From Lenzites betulinus (taxonomy: Eukaryota; Basidiomycota; Agaricomycetes; Polyporales; Polyporaceae), in contig JABYQU010000037.1 in assembly GCA_022264855.1 (NCBI GenBank), positions 62,001 through 126,000 on the forward strand: DNA of 64,000 nt. The letters run 5' to 3'. The translations under genes and the position numbers were made by a program. Numbering within the stretch: the stretch's first letter is position 1; every line of letters starts with the position of its first letter. The notes beneath the pieces were generated by a model. The model was not told where the DNA came from. It made no database searches and saw nothing but the letters and a program-made list of their open reading frames with translations. Positions 1 to 12,864 of this stretch are shown piece by piece.

Positions 1-1158
1 TTTCGCCAAGCTTCCCTACGCCTTCCCTCGTAGCAACATTGCTAGCTGGAAGACAATACAGTCGCATGTTGCTCAGCTCTCAGGATTTGAGCCACAACTG
101 TACCACTGCTGCGTCGAATCCTGCTGCGCCTTTACTGGTCCTCACACTGACAAGGCGGCATGTCCGTACTGTAAAGCCAGCCGCTACGACGCGAAAGGTC
201 GCCCACGCAAGCTCTTCGTATACCTCCCAGTCATCCCGCGTCTGAAAGCATATCAAGCAAACATGAAGATGGCGAAGAAGATGCAGTACCGGGGGACAGA
301 TCACGTCCATGACCCCGACATCATCAAAGATGTCATGGACTCGCAGACCTATCGCACTCTCCTCACCAAGACAGTCACCGTGGATGAGAAACCCCTCGGG
401 CACAAGTTCTTTGACGATCCCCGTGATGTCGCTCTTGGGTTGTCTACGGACGGCTTTGCACCGTTCAAGCGACGGTCTAAAACAGCTTGGCCTCTCATTC
501 TGTTCAACTACAACCTCCCACCCGAGACGCGCTTCCACCTTGAGAACATCTTGGGCCTTGGTATCATTCCTGGCCCAAAGAAGCCGGTCGACTTCGACTC
601 CTTTCTCTGGCCACTCGTTCAGGAACTACTCCGGCTTTCTGTGGGCGTCCATGCATATGACAGTCTTAGTGATTCATTCTTCGCTCTCCGTGCCTACCTT
701 ATCCTTGTCTTTGGCGATATCCCGGCAGTTTCCATGGTCATGCGCATGAAGGGACACAACGGCCTGTCGCCCTGCCGTATGTGCGAAATCCAAGGTGTCC
801 GTATCCCGGATTCGCGTGCGACCACACACTATGTACCTTTGGATCGATCGAACCACCCTCACGTGCAACAGGACGACTCACTCATTCACACATATGACCC
901 TGCGCACCTTCCCCTCCGCACACACACCACCTTCTTGGATCAGGCTCGACAAGTTCAGCTTGCGCAGACCCAGGCCGACTCTGAGAGATTGGCAAAACAA
1001 TACGGCATCAAGGGGATCCCTGTGCTCAGTGTTTTGTCATCGCTTACCTTTCCGGACAGCTTCCCTTACGACTTCATGCATTTATTATGGGAGAATGTCG
1101 TCAAAAATCTGATGCAATTATGGACAGGTACCTACAAGGATCTGGACGTCGGCACAGG

Positions 1159-1340
1159 TGTAAAAATGACAGAGTTGAGCCTTCAGCACACCGTTCGCAA
1201 GTGCGTTTGATCCTGTTCTATAGCCAAGGATAACACAGACGTAGCGACATGGTGAAGTAGAAGACTGAAGACCGTAGTAGCTAGCATCCGAGGCCTAAGT
1301 CCAGTGACCCTAACCCTAAGTCTGCTACAGAACCCTTACA
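1159..1340 (+). repeat. 5' LTR of the TRIM element
   Basis: This 182-bp direct repeat runs from TGTAAAAATG to CCCTTACA and matches the copy 1,310 bp downstream. It contains two short CCCTAA units near 1308-1320, which are too few to be a telomere tract. Confidence 0.5.
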
Positions 1341-2468
1341 CATTCCCTCCCTGGACACGTAACATGGGTCCATAGAACAAGAAGGAGAGACAGAAGAGAG
1401 GAGACGAAGAGAAAGGAAACTAATCAGAAAAAGCGAAAACATACAGCATAATGTCCCAGCCATCCATCACGATTCATACAGCGCCCGGTATATGCCCTTG
1501 CCCCACCCCTAAGCCTGTTGCCCAGGGCCGACATGGCGGTCCAAGGGAGGCTCGTAGCGGCAGCGTAGCACGCAAGGCCTCCTCGAACAAGGACCCGTCC
1601 CAAGGAGGAGCGACGTGAGCACGTCGGTAGCGGTGTGATTATGGTGTCGAGGGAGGATGGAAAGGAAGGAGTGGAGGGAGGCACTCCCAGGAGGTGGATA
1701 AAGCGGGGAATCTTGCGCAGCAGATGCTAGCAGAAAGCAACTGAATGCCTCTGCCAACCTGGGTAGCAAGGGGGAGAAGGCGCAGCTGAGGCACCTCACC
1801 TGGGTGTTGCTTCTTCGAGGCGATGGGGAGAGCTCATAGAGCTCGTCGATGCGAATGGAACGAGCCCTAAACGGCGAGAAACCGTCCAAGGGTCGAGGAG
1901 ATATGGGGATGAGAAGATGGTGATGTTGATGAGGAGGAGAGGGTCGTTCCTAGCAGCGTTCCGCGGGGTTGAGCGGTCTGAATGTGGTCGAAGGGGGCTC
2001 TACGGAAAGCCCTGAAGAAGGCGCATCGAACGCGGCCTTACACATGTCGAACGGACGCGAACTCGTCGCAGGGGCGCGGGAGGAAGTCTGCATGGGACCC
2101 GAGGAGCGGCGGAGGCGATAGCGGCGGAACGGCTGGACCGATTCATGCGCGAATGGTACCGTTTGAAAGCGTTTTGACGTGGCTTTCGAACGCACCAGGT
2201 ATGGATGGGAACGGCGGAGAACTCGCCAAGATATCGCCGCCACATCACCAGCATCTCCTTCCCAGCTAAGGGGAAATCCCTCCACCACTCCACCAATTCT
2301 CCACAAAATCGAGCGAATGAGCTACCATTGGGTAGGGCTCGGCGAGACGAATCGAACGAGGTATGGATCGCCAAGCAAGAACGAGTGGTGAGGGAGCTAG
2401 GGCTACGGCAATGTTGCCCAAGACTACAGTGTCTCCCTGAGATGGGAGACCCAGGAAACGCAAAAAAG

Positions 2469-2650
2469 TGTAAAAATGACAGAGTTGAGCCTTCAGCACA
2501 CCGTTCGCAAGTGCGTTTGATCCTGTTCTATAGCCAAGGATAACACAGACGTAGCGACATGGTGAAGTAGAAGACTGAAGACCGTAGTAGCTAGCATCCG
2601 AGGCCTAAGTCCAGTGACCCTAACCCTAAGTCTGCTACAGAACCCTTACA
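2469..2650 (+). repeat. 3' LTR of the TRIM element
   Basis: This is the second 182-bp copy, apparently identical to 1159-1340, which suggests a recent insertion. The bases after it, ACAGG, repeat the five bases before the 5' LTR. Confidence 0.5.
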
Positions 2651-5600
2651 ACAGGTGCCTACCAGATTGTCGCCGCCATCTGGGAAGACATCGGTGCTGC
2701 AAGTGCGGCTTCCGGGGCGACCATCCCATATGTGTATGGCCCCCGCCCGCCTAACGTTGCCAGCGACAAGACGTCGTGGACCGCAGATACACGCTCTTTC
2801 TGGTTCCTCTATCTCGCACCCGTTCTCCTCCAGGGGCGCTTCCCACATGACAAGTATTACCAGCACCTCCTCAAACTAGTCGGCTTGCTAAGCCAATGCT
2901 TGCAATTCGAGGTCGCCGTCACAGAGGTCGAAGAAATCCGCCAAGGATTCATCGACTGGGTCCAGAAGTACGAGGAGTAAGTCTATGTTGGGCACACCGC
3001 CGGATTTTTGATGCACCTGTTCTAGACGTGAGAGTCGCTGACTCACTTCTTCGGTGCACCTCTAGCTACTACTACCAGCACGACCCGCAACATCTCTCAG
3101 CATCACCTTTGACCATTCATGCGCTCCTACACATCGCGGATAGCATTATTCTAGCAGGTCCTGTCTGGGCTGCGTGGGCCTTCCCCATGGAGCGCTACTG
3201 CGGCCGTCTTCAGCCAGCAATTCGCAGCCGCCGACATCCCTACTCCAGCCTCAATCGATACGTGCTTGACTGCGCACGTCTTGACCACATCGAACTTCTC
3301 TATGATGTCCGCGAGACCCTCGCTCTGCGCCCTCCAGTCACAGACCACAGTACCTCCATATCCGGGTGTAAGTACTTCATCGTGGCCATCGTGGCATCGC
3401 CGTTCCATATCATCTTGGCTAAATTGGTATATATATGCACAGATGACACGTGTGTCTTTCTCCCTCCAAGCAGAGTATTCACTCCTGAACGTGGACTTGT
3501 GGACAAACTTGTTGGAGCTTTGTGCACTCGTCTGACTGCGACACCGGCAGCGATCCGAGAGGCCTTGCCAGGGTCGTTAGGGCAATGGGGAAAGGTACGT
3601 ATACTCAACGACGGCGATACCATACGGGCAGCAGATCTACATTCCGAGAGCGAAGACGGTCGGGACGCCAGTTTTGTGCGTGTGAGTAGTACTGTCAGCT
3701 GTACCCGTATCACGTTGCATTTTTGCTGATCTCGTAACCTTGCGATGTCATTGGTGGGTACTAGTACGAGCTTCTCGTTGACAAGAACGCACGGTATCGC
3801 AATCGACCAGTCATACTTGAAAAGAAGACGTTCTATGGGCAACTTCGACAGCTTTTAGTCATCGACCTGCACCCTGTCCCATCGGCTGTCCCGCCCCAAA
3901 TCACATCCTCGACTATAGTCCTCGGCGCCATCCAACGCTGCCTCATCGAGAACGACCATCGTACACTGGACATACACTACTACAAACGTCTCGGAGGGCT
4001 CGAGCTGGTGGATATTACAACAGTTCAGTGTCTTGTCGGCCGTGTTCAGGACCGCGGCCGCTTCGCCATCATTGACAGGAGTGGCTCCCTGTCCCGTGCG
4101 ATCTACAATGAATAGAGTGTTTCGGTGCGTTGTGCATATCCTATTAAGCTCACTGAACTAATTATTTGCTATCTAGGCCGTACACAGAGCTCGTCTCAGC
4201 CACAACAGGCACCGACAAACGCGAACGGCTCATCGCCACATGCCTGTCCAGCAGGCACTCTGCATCACGCTCTGGATCCCCGAAGCCACCGCCGCTACCC
4301 GTCCACCCCCCGCATCTGTCGCCTGCGCCCTCCCAATGTCCGCCGCCGGTCCCAGGGTGGAGGAAAAGGGCTGCCCCACCATGTGCTTGAAGTCCGTGCT
4401 CCCACCAAAGGTGTGTGCTCACCTGACGCCAGTCAGATCCGGTGAAAATTCACTCCGCCATCCCAGGCTTGCATGGATGCACATATATCTCGTGTATTTT
4501 GCTCGGCCCATGTTGCACGCAGACCGTTTCCTCGCGCAAACTCGTACGTCATCTCGTATGAATAGCATCCACTTCCTCACCATATTCCAGGGCAACGCGA
4601 GCACGCACTCGTGAAACGTGTACGATCGATATCATACCTACCTCAGGTCCACAAGAAATGCGCGCACTGCCCTCGCCGCGCGCCCATCCACCACGAAACG
4701 CCGTACGTCCTCTCTGCTGACCTATGCGTATGTGCTCACAAGATTCCAGACTGATATGACGGACTTCAAAATCGGCAAGTTTACTCAGCCTCCAGCATGT
4801 GCAGACGTATTCGCCCGCCGCGCGTCGGTCGCACATCCAGCCCCCGCGCAAACTCGTATGTGGTCTCGCATGCATAAACGCGCTGCGCTCACTCAGTTGC
4901 GTGGCGATACGAGCAGATCTCAAAGTCGGCGAATTCGCTCGTTTTCGTGCATGCGCAAGCCGCGCGTGCCTCGCGATGGGGCGGCGTCGCTCTGGATGAT
5001 CTTGGAGGAGTCTGCTCCCGCGCAGGCGGCGAGATGCCCCGGGGGCTCTGGGATGATACTGCAGCAGGACGTCGACTTCTAGAGGGCCTGCCACTGCGAG
5101 TGAGGGCAAGGTTAGCAGGGTGCTCGAATAGCATGCTCGTATATCTCCCAGGTTGCCGCCGCTATTATGATACCGTGCTATAGCTAGACCTACAAGGATG
5201 ATGAGAGCCGTTTGCGTGAACGTACTAAGGAGAGGATGGTAAAAGACAGTGATTGTGGCTCGCTACAAGATAGTGCTTACTGGGCGCTTATAGCTTGAGA
5301 TGGACGTAGATAAAAAAGTACTATCTTCTATTGTAAAGAGCATCGGTCTCCTTTTTCGGAAGTTGCCTGTTTTGGAAACAAACACGTAAATGTCACTGTT
5401 TCTGGGAGATTCATGCACCCATTATATTGCAGTAGCAGCTAAGTACATTGCATTTAACACTCGGCGACTCATTGAAGTATCTAGGAGGGCAAGAGAGAGC
5501 TCAAGAGTATCGATTTTGGTGTGCAAGTTGTACAGAATAATGTTTGGTAGGCGCCCGGGTTGTGGAACTAGCGCCCATTTCTCCCTTCTAACTGCTGTGA

Positions 5601-6236
5601 CCACGCTCGCGAGGGCGTGGTTTCTCTATCGAGTATCGTGTATTCTCGATGATTCTATCATGTGTTCCGAAACCTACTAGATGCAGCATGCAACGTCCGC
5701 GTCATCAGCGATGTAGCCTGACGAAATATCTAGAACAGTGCTCACAATCGACTCTTCTAGACATCCATGGCCCGGGTGCATATAAGGTCGGTGGTGGCAC
5801 CGTCACCGTGGCTTTGCTCACTGGCGTCCGGGACGCAGGACGTGGCTTTGAGACCGGTTATTGGGTCAGGCTTTCACTTCGAACTCACGCAGGTTACGGG
5901 GTAAACATTAAGCACAGGTAAGTGAGCTGGGTGAGTAGTAGGTGAGCGGCGCGCGACAATGTATACGTAGATAGATACAGGGCAACCTAAGGTAAGCAAA
6001 CTCGGGCCCGGGCCACGGGTTATATTTGCTGCTTGAAGAAGGTGAGTATGTCAACGGTCCCGACGGTGGCATCTTGCGAGTGCTCTTAAGGTCGCAGTCC
6101 TTTTAAGTCCTCGAAACCGGTTGGCAAAAGTAAGTAGTCTAAAACTGGAGTTCTCACACACTCACTGCGATACGTCTGAGTTCGCTTCTTACTGTTGACG
6201 GGCAATTGTGAGTCTGGGCTGTCGAACTCGCGTGCG

Positions 6237-6277
6237 GGAGGGCCCGCCACCCCGCAGGGCGGGGTGGCGGGCCCTCC
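6237..6277. repeat. Perfect 19-bp-stem GC hairpin
   Basis: The arms 6237-6255 and 6259-6277 are perfect reverse complements around a 3-base loop (AGG). All 19 pairs match and nearly all are G-C. It lies about 80 bp inside the proposed CACTA terminus and may be a subterminal transposase-binding or structural site. Confidence 0.5.
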
Positions 6278-6318
6278 AAAATTTATGAAGCAATTACACA
6301 GGTAAAGAAAGCACAATT

Positions 6319-6335
6319 CCGTGCCAAAGGCACGG
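6319..6335. repeat. Perfect 7-bp-stem hairpin near the CACTA end
   Basis: CCGTGCC and GGCACGG pair perfectly around AAA, about 20 bp from the proposed TAGTG terminus. Confidence 0.5.
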
Positions 6336-6358
6336 GTATCTTCTAGTATTGTGTAGTG

Positions 6359-6887
6359 AAAATCCGCGCGCCTTATTTCACGACTTTCTTCACTACCCCC
6401 ACTTTACAACTATCATACCTAGTGATACGACAAACTCACCAGGCAAAGTCGTAGCGCCCACCACCTTTGAGGCGCACAGTGAGAGGGGGAGGTATTTCCG
6501 AAATAGAGGCCTAGGTACGGGGCTGCGAATACACGTCTTCCTGCTGCGTACTGCGTGATGGTGCATCACGACTGACTCCAGACATACGGCATCGTGTAGT
6601 TTCAGTAATCCTCCACGTAGTTTAATGCGCAACCCCGACGTGGAGGCGACATAGGCACAGAGAGGAGACGGGAGATAGTAGACAAGCTTGACGCGAGCGT
6701 CGGGGCGATCGGGCAAGTCATCCGGGAGAGTGAAGCCATCTAATCTTATCTGATAATCTTTAGCAGCGAGTACTGTGAGCACATGCATCTGGCCATAGCG
6801 GCCTTAGCTTCCGTTCTTGAGTCCGACCACCCCGAGTCAGTGCGATGTCTCCTCTCCTCCCGACTGCCACGTCCTCTGTACTCGAGC
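6359..6887. other. Intergenic, upstream of the F-box gene
   Basis: No gene or clear motif is seen. An upstream in-frame ATG at 6783 could extend the F-box protein by 35 residues; I preferred the ATG at 6888 because it sits directly before the F-box motif. Confidence 0.5.
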
Positions 6888-8576
6888 ATGCTTTCGGACC
6901 TTCCTGATGACATCCTCCTCGATGTCGTGCATTACCTTGGCGTCCGCGACGTCCTCACCCTTCGCATGGTAGCTCATCTCTATCTGACCTCGCGTGACTG
7001 TTTACTGACACCGCGCCGCCTATGACGGCCATAGACGTGTCGCAGTCTGCACGCATTCGGGGGCAACGACTACATCTGGCATCGCCTTGCCGCAGAGTTC
7101 CCTCTTCCACTGGACCTACCGTTCAATACGTCTCCTTCTGCGCTCCCTGGAGATGAGCTGCAACGGCTTGCAATCAAGGCCATGCGCCTGGACGACAACT
7201 GGCGAAGCCCAAAACCAATCGTGCGAGGACTACGGGCACTGATTGACGACAAAAGTGGCCAGTACGTTGACCAAATGCAATTCCTACCCGGAGGGAAGTG
7301 GCTGTGGACCGCGCAGCGTACGCTCAAGCGCGAGTCCTGGTACACGCGAATGAGCCTTTGGAACCTTGAGGATGTGTCGAACTCGCACAGAGTCTGGGCT
7401 ACCGAAATCTCAGGCATCTACCGGAGCTGCACGCTGGTCCAGAGCACTCATGGCGACTTCGCGACGTTGGTAGTCGGCGTATGCGACCACCGAGAGTAAG
7501 CGTATCGAGATACTCAGTAGTGCATCATCCTCACGTCTCGCCTTATATACAGGGTCATTGAAGTGCACTCTATCTCCCTACAAGATGCGCAAAATATGCA
7601 GTACGGAATATACCCCACATACCCGCCTGTGAAGTCGAAGCAATTGCAGATCATCCCGCACCCGCGTGCGCCGCATCTTCGCCCGATCATACACGAGATT
7701 GCTCTACACGACAATCTATTGATCGTGACGATCTTCGCGCTGGACACCGGAGGCGGCGCCGGTTGCCTGCAGATCCTCTTTGTCAACCCCGAAACGGGAA
7801 GCACCAAGTGGGTTGATCCTCAGTTCGCTCAGGTTAGTTTCCGAAATCTCCCCAGTGAGAAGGCTATTGATAAATATTGTACACCTCCTCAGTCATTCTC
7901 ATTCTTGTGGATCCGTGTATGGGGCGACTACCTCTTCCTCGTAGGGGAGATGAACGACGATTTCGCCGTACGAGTATACCGGATCCCCAACCCATTCTCT
8001 ACTCCCGCCAACGGTAGCCCACGGGCTAGCCCCCCTGCTGCGGCACCCCCCGACGAGCCTGACGATGACTATGCTTACACGGACTTGGGACCTTTGCTCG
8101 CTGAGTTCGTCGGTCCTACACCCATGGCCGTTCCGGGCCACCACATCGCACAAGTTTCTCCCGCCACATCCTCGCCTAGCCTTGCAGCGGTGATGTTCTA
8201 CCACGCAGTCCAGCCACACAACGCGCAGCTCCTTCGTTTCGCGTTCGACGTCGCTTCTAACACGGTCATTCTGACCGACATGTCGTCGAAGGAGTTCCCT
8301 ATCGGAAACGAGTCGTCCGCACAACTGGCGCAGGTGGGAGCGCTCGGCGTCCGTGGGGTGTGGCTCGAACACAACTGGGAGTCGCAGCTGAATTGCGTGA
8401 AGAAATTGGCGTACGACCCTCACACCGGGATTGCGAAGGTGGGGATGCTCCTGCCATCACATCCCGAGCTCCCCCTGACGCCGAACATGTGCCACTCTCT
8501 GGCCTTCGATGAGATTTCGGGGAGGCTTTGCTTGGGCATGTATGACGGTAATGTATATGTCATGGATTTTGTTTGA
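6888..8576 (+). CDS. F-box protein, 501 aa
   Basis: Four exons (6888-6968, 7035-7495, 7553-7832, 7893-8576) join in frame to give 501 residues. The N-terminus is an F-box: MLSDLPDDILLDVV followed by HYLGVRDVLTLRM, and after intron 1 TCRSLHAFGGNDYIWHRL, the usual end of the motif. F-box proteins bind Skp1 and present substrates to SCF ubiquitin ligases; the substrate here is unknown. The remaining ~440 residues have no repeat I can name, although basidiomycete relatives often have a beta-propeller-like C-terminal half with scattered Trp and Asp. Introns are 57-66 bp with GT..AG ends. The third intron is a multiple of three without a stop, so retention would also be translatable. Confidence 0.5.
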
Positions 8577-9069
8577 CACGCTATTGGATCTGAGCCCCGA
8601 AGTACCCTTCGCGTTCCAACATTCTACTGTACTTTTGTACGACACAGAACACCTTATGGAAATGTATCTACCCCTCCCGCTTCGCGTGCCTCGCGTATAC
8701 GCGAGGTCAAGACGCGTCAATGATACGCGTCTCACGTGAGCGCACCTAGCGAATGACGTTCTTTGACTCGAATTCGCGTACGACAGTATATCATATGTCC
8801 TGACTACATATTCGCTCCTATAACGTACTCATCTTTGCCCACGAACTTCACAACCACCACTTGCACCAGCAAGAGACCTCGACAAAAGGCCACACATCGA
8901 AAACTGGATCTGAGCTTTTGTCGATCTGGGAGCACGTGGCCGTGAAAGATTAAGATAATCGACGCTCGTGGCGTAGTACGTCCTGTAAGAAAGCCACAGA
9001 CAGAGCGACTCGGACACAATATCTCTCACTCTCTCCCCCGCGTCGTCTCCGGCGACATAATTTCTCATC
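8577..9069. other. Intergenic between the F-box and exportin-T genes
   Basis: This is the promoter region of the exportin-T gene. I see no clear TATA box and no other gene. Confidence 0.5.
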
Positions 9070-12000
9070 ATGGAGCAGGACTTGAACCAATTCGTGCAAG
9101 CAATCCTGATTGCCTCCGATCCTACTCAGAGCTCGCTGCACCAGCAAGCCCTCCAGTACCTCTCCGCCATCCAACAAAATAGTTCCGCCTGGCGACTAGC
9201 CCTTGCTGTATTCGTCGAGACTGGTCCGAACGGCGGCAGGAAACATCCACCCCAAGTCCGCTTCTTTGCGCTTCGTGTATTGGACGACTATTTCGACAAC
9301 CGGTGAGTCGCGTGTACATTTACCCACCTGTGGAAGTACTGAAGGTTGCCCCGTGCTCCTCAAAGTTTCGAGCCACTAGAGGAGGAGACTTTCCAGACAT
9401 TGCAACAATCCCTTCTTAACTACATACAGACCGAATACCTATACGGCTCTGCGGAGTCCGACGCCTCGTGTGAGTACCTGTGTCTGACTCCCTCATCTTC
9501 AGTGGTTTGATTGTTTTATAGTCTTGCGTAACAAGTTCGCGCACACCCTCACTCTCTTCTTCCTGTGCACATACGTCGACAAATGGCCAACCTTCTTCAC
9601 CGACTTTTTCGCCCTCATTCACCCTCCAGAATCCACCTCCCAGACGACCTTCAACCCTCACGTCTCCCTGCTCCTCTTCCATCTCATCCTAGAGATTTCT
9701 GGCGAAGTTGCAGATCAGATCATCAAGGCCGCACGATCCTTCACTGCAGAACGTCATGCACGCGACATCCGTGTCCGGGACGCTGTTCGCGAACGGGACG
9801 CGGCGCGCATCAATGAAGCGGTCCTGACCATCGTCGCCGATGGTGTAGAGCGCATGGCGCGGCTGCGCAAGTCCGGCGCCTCCCCAACCTCAGAACGAGA
9901 ACTGGACTCTGCGGTGGAAGTTGTGGACTGGGGCATTCGCACGTACGCCTCGTATGTCGGGTGGATTGACATCAACCTCACGGTCACGCGAGACACCGTC
10001 CCACTGCTCTTCTCGCTACTGTCTGATGCATCACTCCCCATCCGTCTCGCGACTGCACTCGCGCTCACTCGGATCGTGTCGAAGGGCCTGAAAGAGCCTG
10101 GAGACAAACTCCAGCTGATCAAGGTACTGTCCCTGGGACAGGTCCTCGTCGCGCTGGAGGAGAAAACGCGCGCAGAGCAGGCCAGCCGCGGCTCCGACAC
10201 GGACGAGGGCGAGGAGTCTTACCGTGAGGCCCTCGGTAAGCTGCTCAACATCCTCGGTCTAGAGCTCTGCAAGTTGACGGATGTGAGTGCGTCCTGCTCT
10301 CTTTGTGGGATCGTGAACTTGACGGTGTGGTTTAGGAGTGCCCCGATGAGGGTGTGCGCTCGGAAGGAGTAGCTCTGCTCGCCCAGATCCTCCCCGTCAT
10401 GCTTCGCTTCATGGCGGATGAGTACGATGACACGTGCTCTACGGTGTTCCCCCTTCTTCAGACTATCCTCTTGAGCGTGAGTTACTACGCATATCACGAC
10501 AGCTTGACCTTGCTAACGCTGCGGTGCAGTACAAGCGACAACGGAAGTCATCGTCCGAACCCCTAGATCCAACAAAACGCTCCTTCCTCTCCTCATTACT
10601 TACCGTCATTCTTGAAAAGTTGAAGTGGGACGAAGAATCGGATCCGGAGGATATGGACGAAGATGACAAGGCCGCTTTCGAGGACCTTCGAAAGGTGAGT
10701 TTCTATCAGGATTTTACTGTCTGACGACTAATAGAGTACTCGCAGGAACTTAGGACATTCATGGATTCGACCCTTATGATCGACCCTGAGTTAGTGACCG
10801 ACTCCGTCAGGACACTAGCACTCAACACCCTCAACGCGTACCAGACTGGTGTTACGCTCAAGTGGAATGACGCCGAACTTGCCATTTACCTGGTGTACAT
10901 CTTTGGCGAAATCAACAAATGTGAGCGTCATCTTTACATGTTCAGTTGTGTGCGTGCCAGTATCTCACGCGTCATTACAGCGGGAGGCAAGGGGCGAGCC
11001 GCGTTTTGTCAAGCTCCCGCACTGCTCAAGGACAAGCGAAAGGAGACAGACTACTCAGAATACCCCTTGACCAGCCATGGCGAGATGCTATATGCGCTCA
11101 TCCAGTCTGGCATTTCATCATACCCGCACAAAACGGTCGTGATGCAATTCTTCGAGACCGTGGCTCGCTACGGGGACTTTTTCAAGGTCCGTAAGGAGTG
11201 CATCATGCCGACTCTCCAGGCCATGCTCGACGTTCGGTGAGTGACAGACGTTCGATGCCCCCATCTCGTGATGCTCATTCCGCATATGCAGAGGCCTGCA
11301 TAGCCCAGAATCAAGCACCCGCTCACGAGTCTACTACCTCTTCTACCGCTTCATCCGTGAAGACCGGAATGAGATAGCCCCCGACGTTGCCGTCCAGCTA
11401 CTCAACAGCATCCGGGATCTCCTTGTCATCGAGGTCGAACTTCCAGAACTAGAGAACCCTGACTCACAAGACATGTTGCAAGAAGCCGTGTCGGCTCCCT
11501 CGATATTCGACTCGCAGCTCTACTTGTTCGAAGCTACCGGGACGCTCGTCTCGCTCTTATACAGGACGCCTGACGAGGCTGCGGCGCTTCTGCTTTCTGT
11601 CGTGCGGCCATTGCTTGACGAGCTTTCCATGAGCCTGCAGTCGGTCAAGGGCGCCGACGATATGTTGCCGATCATCAAGGTGCACCACATCATCATGGCG
11701 TTGGGCAACATTGCGAAGGGATTCCCTGAGTACCCCAACCCCGTTCCGGTGGGGTACACTGCACCACCCCTCGATGTGTTCAGGGAGGTTGGCCAGGCTA
11801 TCCTCGTCTGTCTAGAGGCCATGAATATCTTCAGGGTCGTTCGGGATGCGGTAAGTATCCCTCGTGTGCAATACGGTGCTGTATTTTAACTGCTCATCAT
11901 AGACGCGCTTTGCCTTCGCGCGCATTCTGGCGACAACGGGTTCAAACGTCGCTCAACTCATCCCCACACTCATGTCGAACCTTCTTGCCCACTTCGAGCC

Positions 12001-12864
12001 GACTGAGCTTGTCGACTTTATGAACTTCATCGGACTATCCATCCATAAGCTTCAGGTAACGTAGTATGTCTGTATGCCTACAATCCTTGCTCACCCTTCT
12101 GCAGGAGGACCTGTTGGACGTACTAGACCAGCTCATCGGGCCCTTGAGCGCACACATCAACGGCATCCTGGCCCAGCCTGTCACGGGTACCGACGATCAA
12201 GTCGCGCACGTGGATACCAAGCGTGCATACCTTGGTCTGCTCACTAGCATCATCTCTTCGAAGCTGCACACCGTCTTCATCTCAGACAGTAAGTCCATGT
12301 CGTATTCATCTCTATCACCAATGCCCTAATACGGCGTTGCAGGGAACAAGGGTCAGCTAGAGGGTCTCCTAGAAAGCATGCTCCGACTAGCAGAGGACCC
12401 GTCAGATCCGTCCAGTGAGAAGGCCGCGTTCTCTTTCTTCGGGCGCTGCGTTACAGCTTGGGCGGAGCCGCCGAAAACCCCCGAGGGCCAGCAAGTTTTC
12501 CCTGGTTTCGAGCGTTTCATCTATGAGCGCGTCATTCCGACGGCCTTCGCAGTCTTATCACTACCACAATTTAACATCAAGGATGGGCAAATTGTTGTGG
12601 TAAGTAGTGAATGTTCGTCCGAGTTGTTCAGCGAGAGGCTAAATGTGCTCGCAGGTCTTGCAAGAGATTGCCAACTTGATGCAGACTTTATCGAAGACGC
12701 GAGGGCAAGAGGCTTTCGACTTCTTCGTCAATGTCTTCCTTCCCTCCCAGAACTGGCCACCGGCAACCGCTGCGGAGTTTGCAACGAAGATGCGCGAGCT
12801 TGACGGGAAGGCCTTCCGCAAGTACTTCACGGATTTCGTACGCGCGTCGCGTGCAGGATCATGA
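9070..12864 (+). CDS. los1: Exportin-T (tRNA nuclear exporter), 1,065 aa
   Basis: Twelve exons (9070-9302, 9366-9469, 9522-10282, 10336-10476, 10530-10694, 10746-10920, 10981-11236, 11292-11850, 11903-12055, 12105-12288, 12343-12599, 12655-12864) join in frame with consensus 48-63 bp introns, giving 1,065 residues, the usual size for Los1/Xpot. The N-terminus MEQDLNQFVQAI.. and the segment FFALRVLDDYFDNR..FEPLEEE are typical of the importin-beta-like N-terminal region. After it comes a conserved block FLRNKFAHTLTLFFLCTYVDKWPTFF, matching the exportin-1/importin-beta-like helical domain, and then continuous HEAT-like helices. The family binds RanGTP and mature tRNA in the nucleus and carries tRNA through the pore. 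An acidic insert (DEESDPEDMDEDD, near 10630-10670) lies in the middle. The frame is intact and the identification is firm at family level. Confidence 0.5.

Larger units (their letters stand above)
1159..2650 (+). mobile_element. TRIM-like non-autonomous LTR retrotransposon, 1,492 bp
   Basis: Two near-identical 182-bp direct repeats (1159-1340 and 2469-2650) bound the insertion. Each begins TGTAA and ends TTACA, the TG..CA pattern of LTRs. The insertion is flanked by the 5-bp duplication ACAGG (1154-1158 and 2651-2655), typical of retroviral-type integrases. The 1.13-kb interior has no recognisable gag, protease, reverse transcriptase or integrase. It holds only short open frames on both strands, one of which (near 2110-2460) might be a decayed gag. 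A purine-rich stretch sits just before the 3' LTR (about 2454-2468). I could not identify a primer-binding site. The small size and lack of coding fit a terminal-repeat retrotransposon in miniature, mobilised in trans. A solo domain of a larger element is excluded by the paired LTRs and the target duplication. Confidence 0.5.
2..4115 (+). pseudogene. Tnp2-type (CACTA) transposase, split by an LTR element
   Basis: This is the C-terminal majority of a CACTA-superfamily transposase of the basidiomycete Tnp2 kind; the 5' end lies outside the window. The frame is open from base 2 and starts with a cysteine cluster (CVESCC..CPYC) near 100-165. Family hallmarks follow: GDIPAVSMVMRMKGHNGLSPCRMC near 710-790, then FPYDFMHLLWENVVKNLMQLWTG near 1065-1130. 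A 1,492-bp insertion (1159-2650) interrupts it. The frame resumes exactly after the 5-bp target duplication, and the C-terminal half carries GPVWAAWAFPMERYCG near 3160-3205 and GRVQDRGRFAIIDRSG near 4040-4085. Likely introns lie at 2977-3065, at about 3367-3472 and at about 3681-3764. The stop is at 4113-4115. The family cuts and pastes DNA with a DDE nuclease; this copy cannot make a full product unless the insertion is spliced out. Identity is confident, the smaller introns less so. Confidence 0.5.
4116..6358 (+). mobile_element. Non-coding 3' part of the CACTA element, probable right terminus
   Basis: No convincing gene is visible between the transposase stop and the F-box gene. Open frames such as 4240-4614 and 4618-5082 lack recognisable domains. 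The stretch carries two strong hairpins (6237-6277 and 6319-6335) and then TAGTG at 6354-6358, which read inward on the other strand is CACTACAC. CACTA elements begin with CACTA and often have hairpin-rich subterminal regions, so I place the likely right end at 6358. The left end and the flanking 3-bp duplication cannot be tested because the element starts outside the window. The boundary is an inference. Confidence 0.5.

Noticed and set aside
1308..1320. Telomeric CCCTAA repeats
   Set aside because: Only two units, repeated because they lie in both LTRs; no longer tract.
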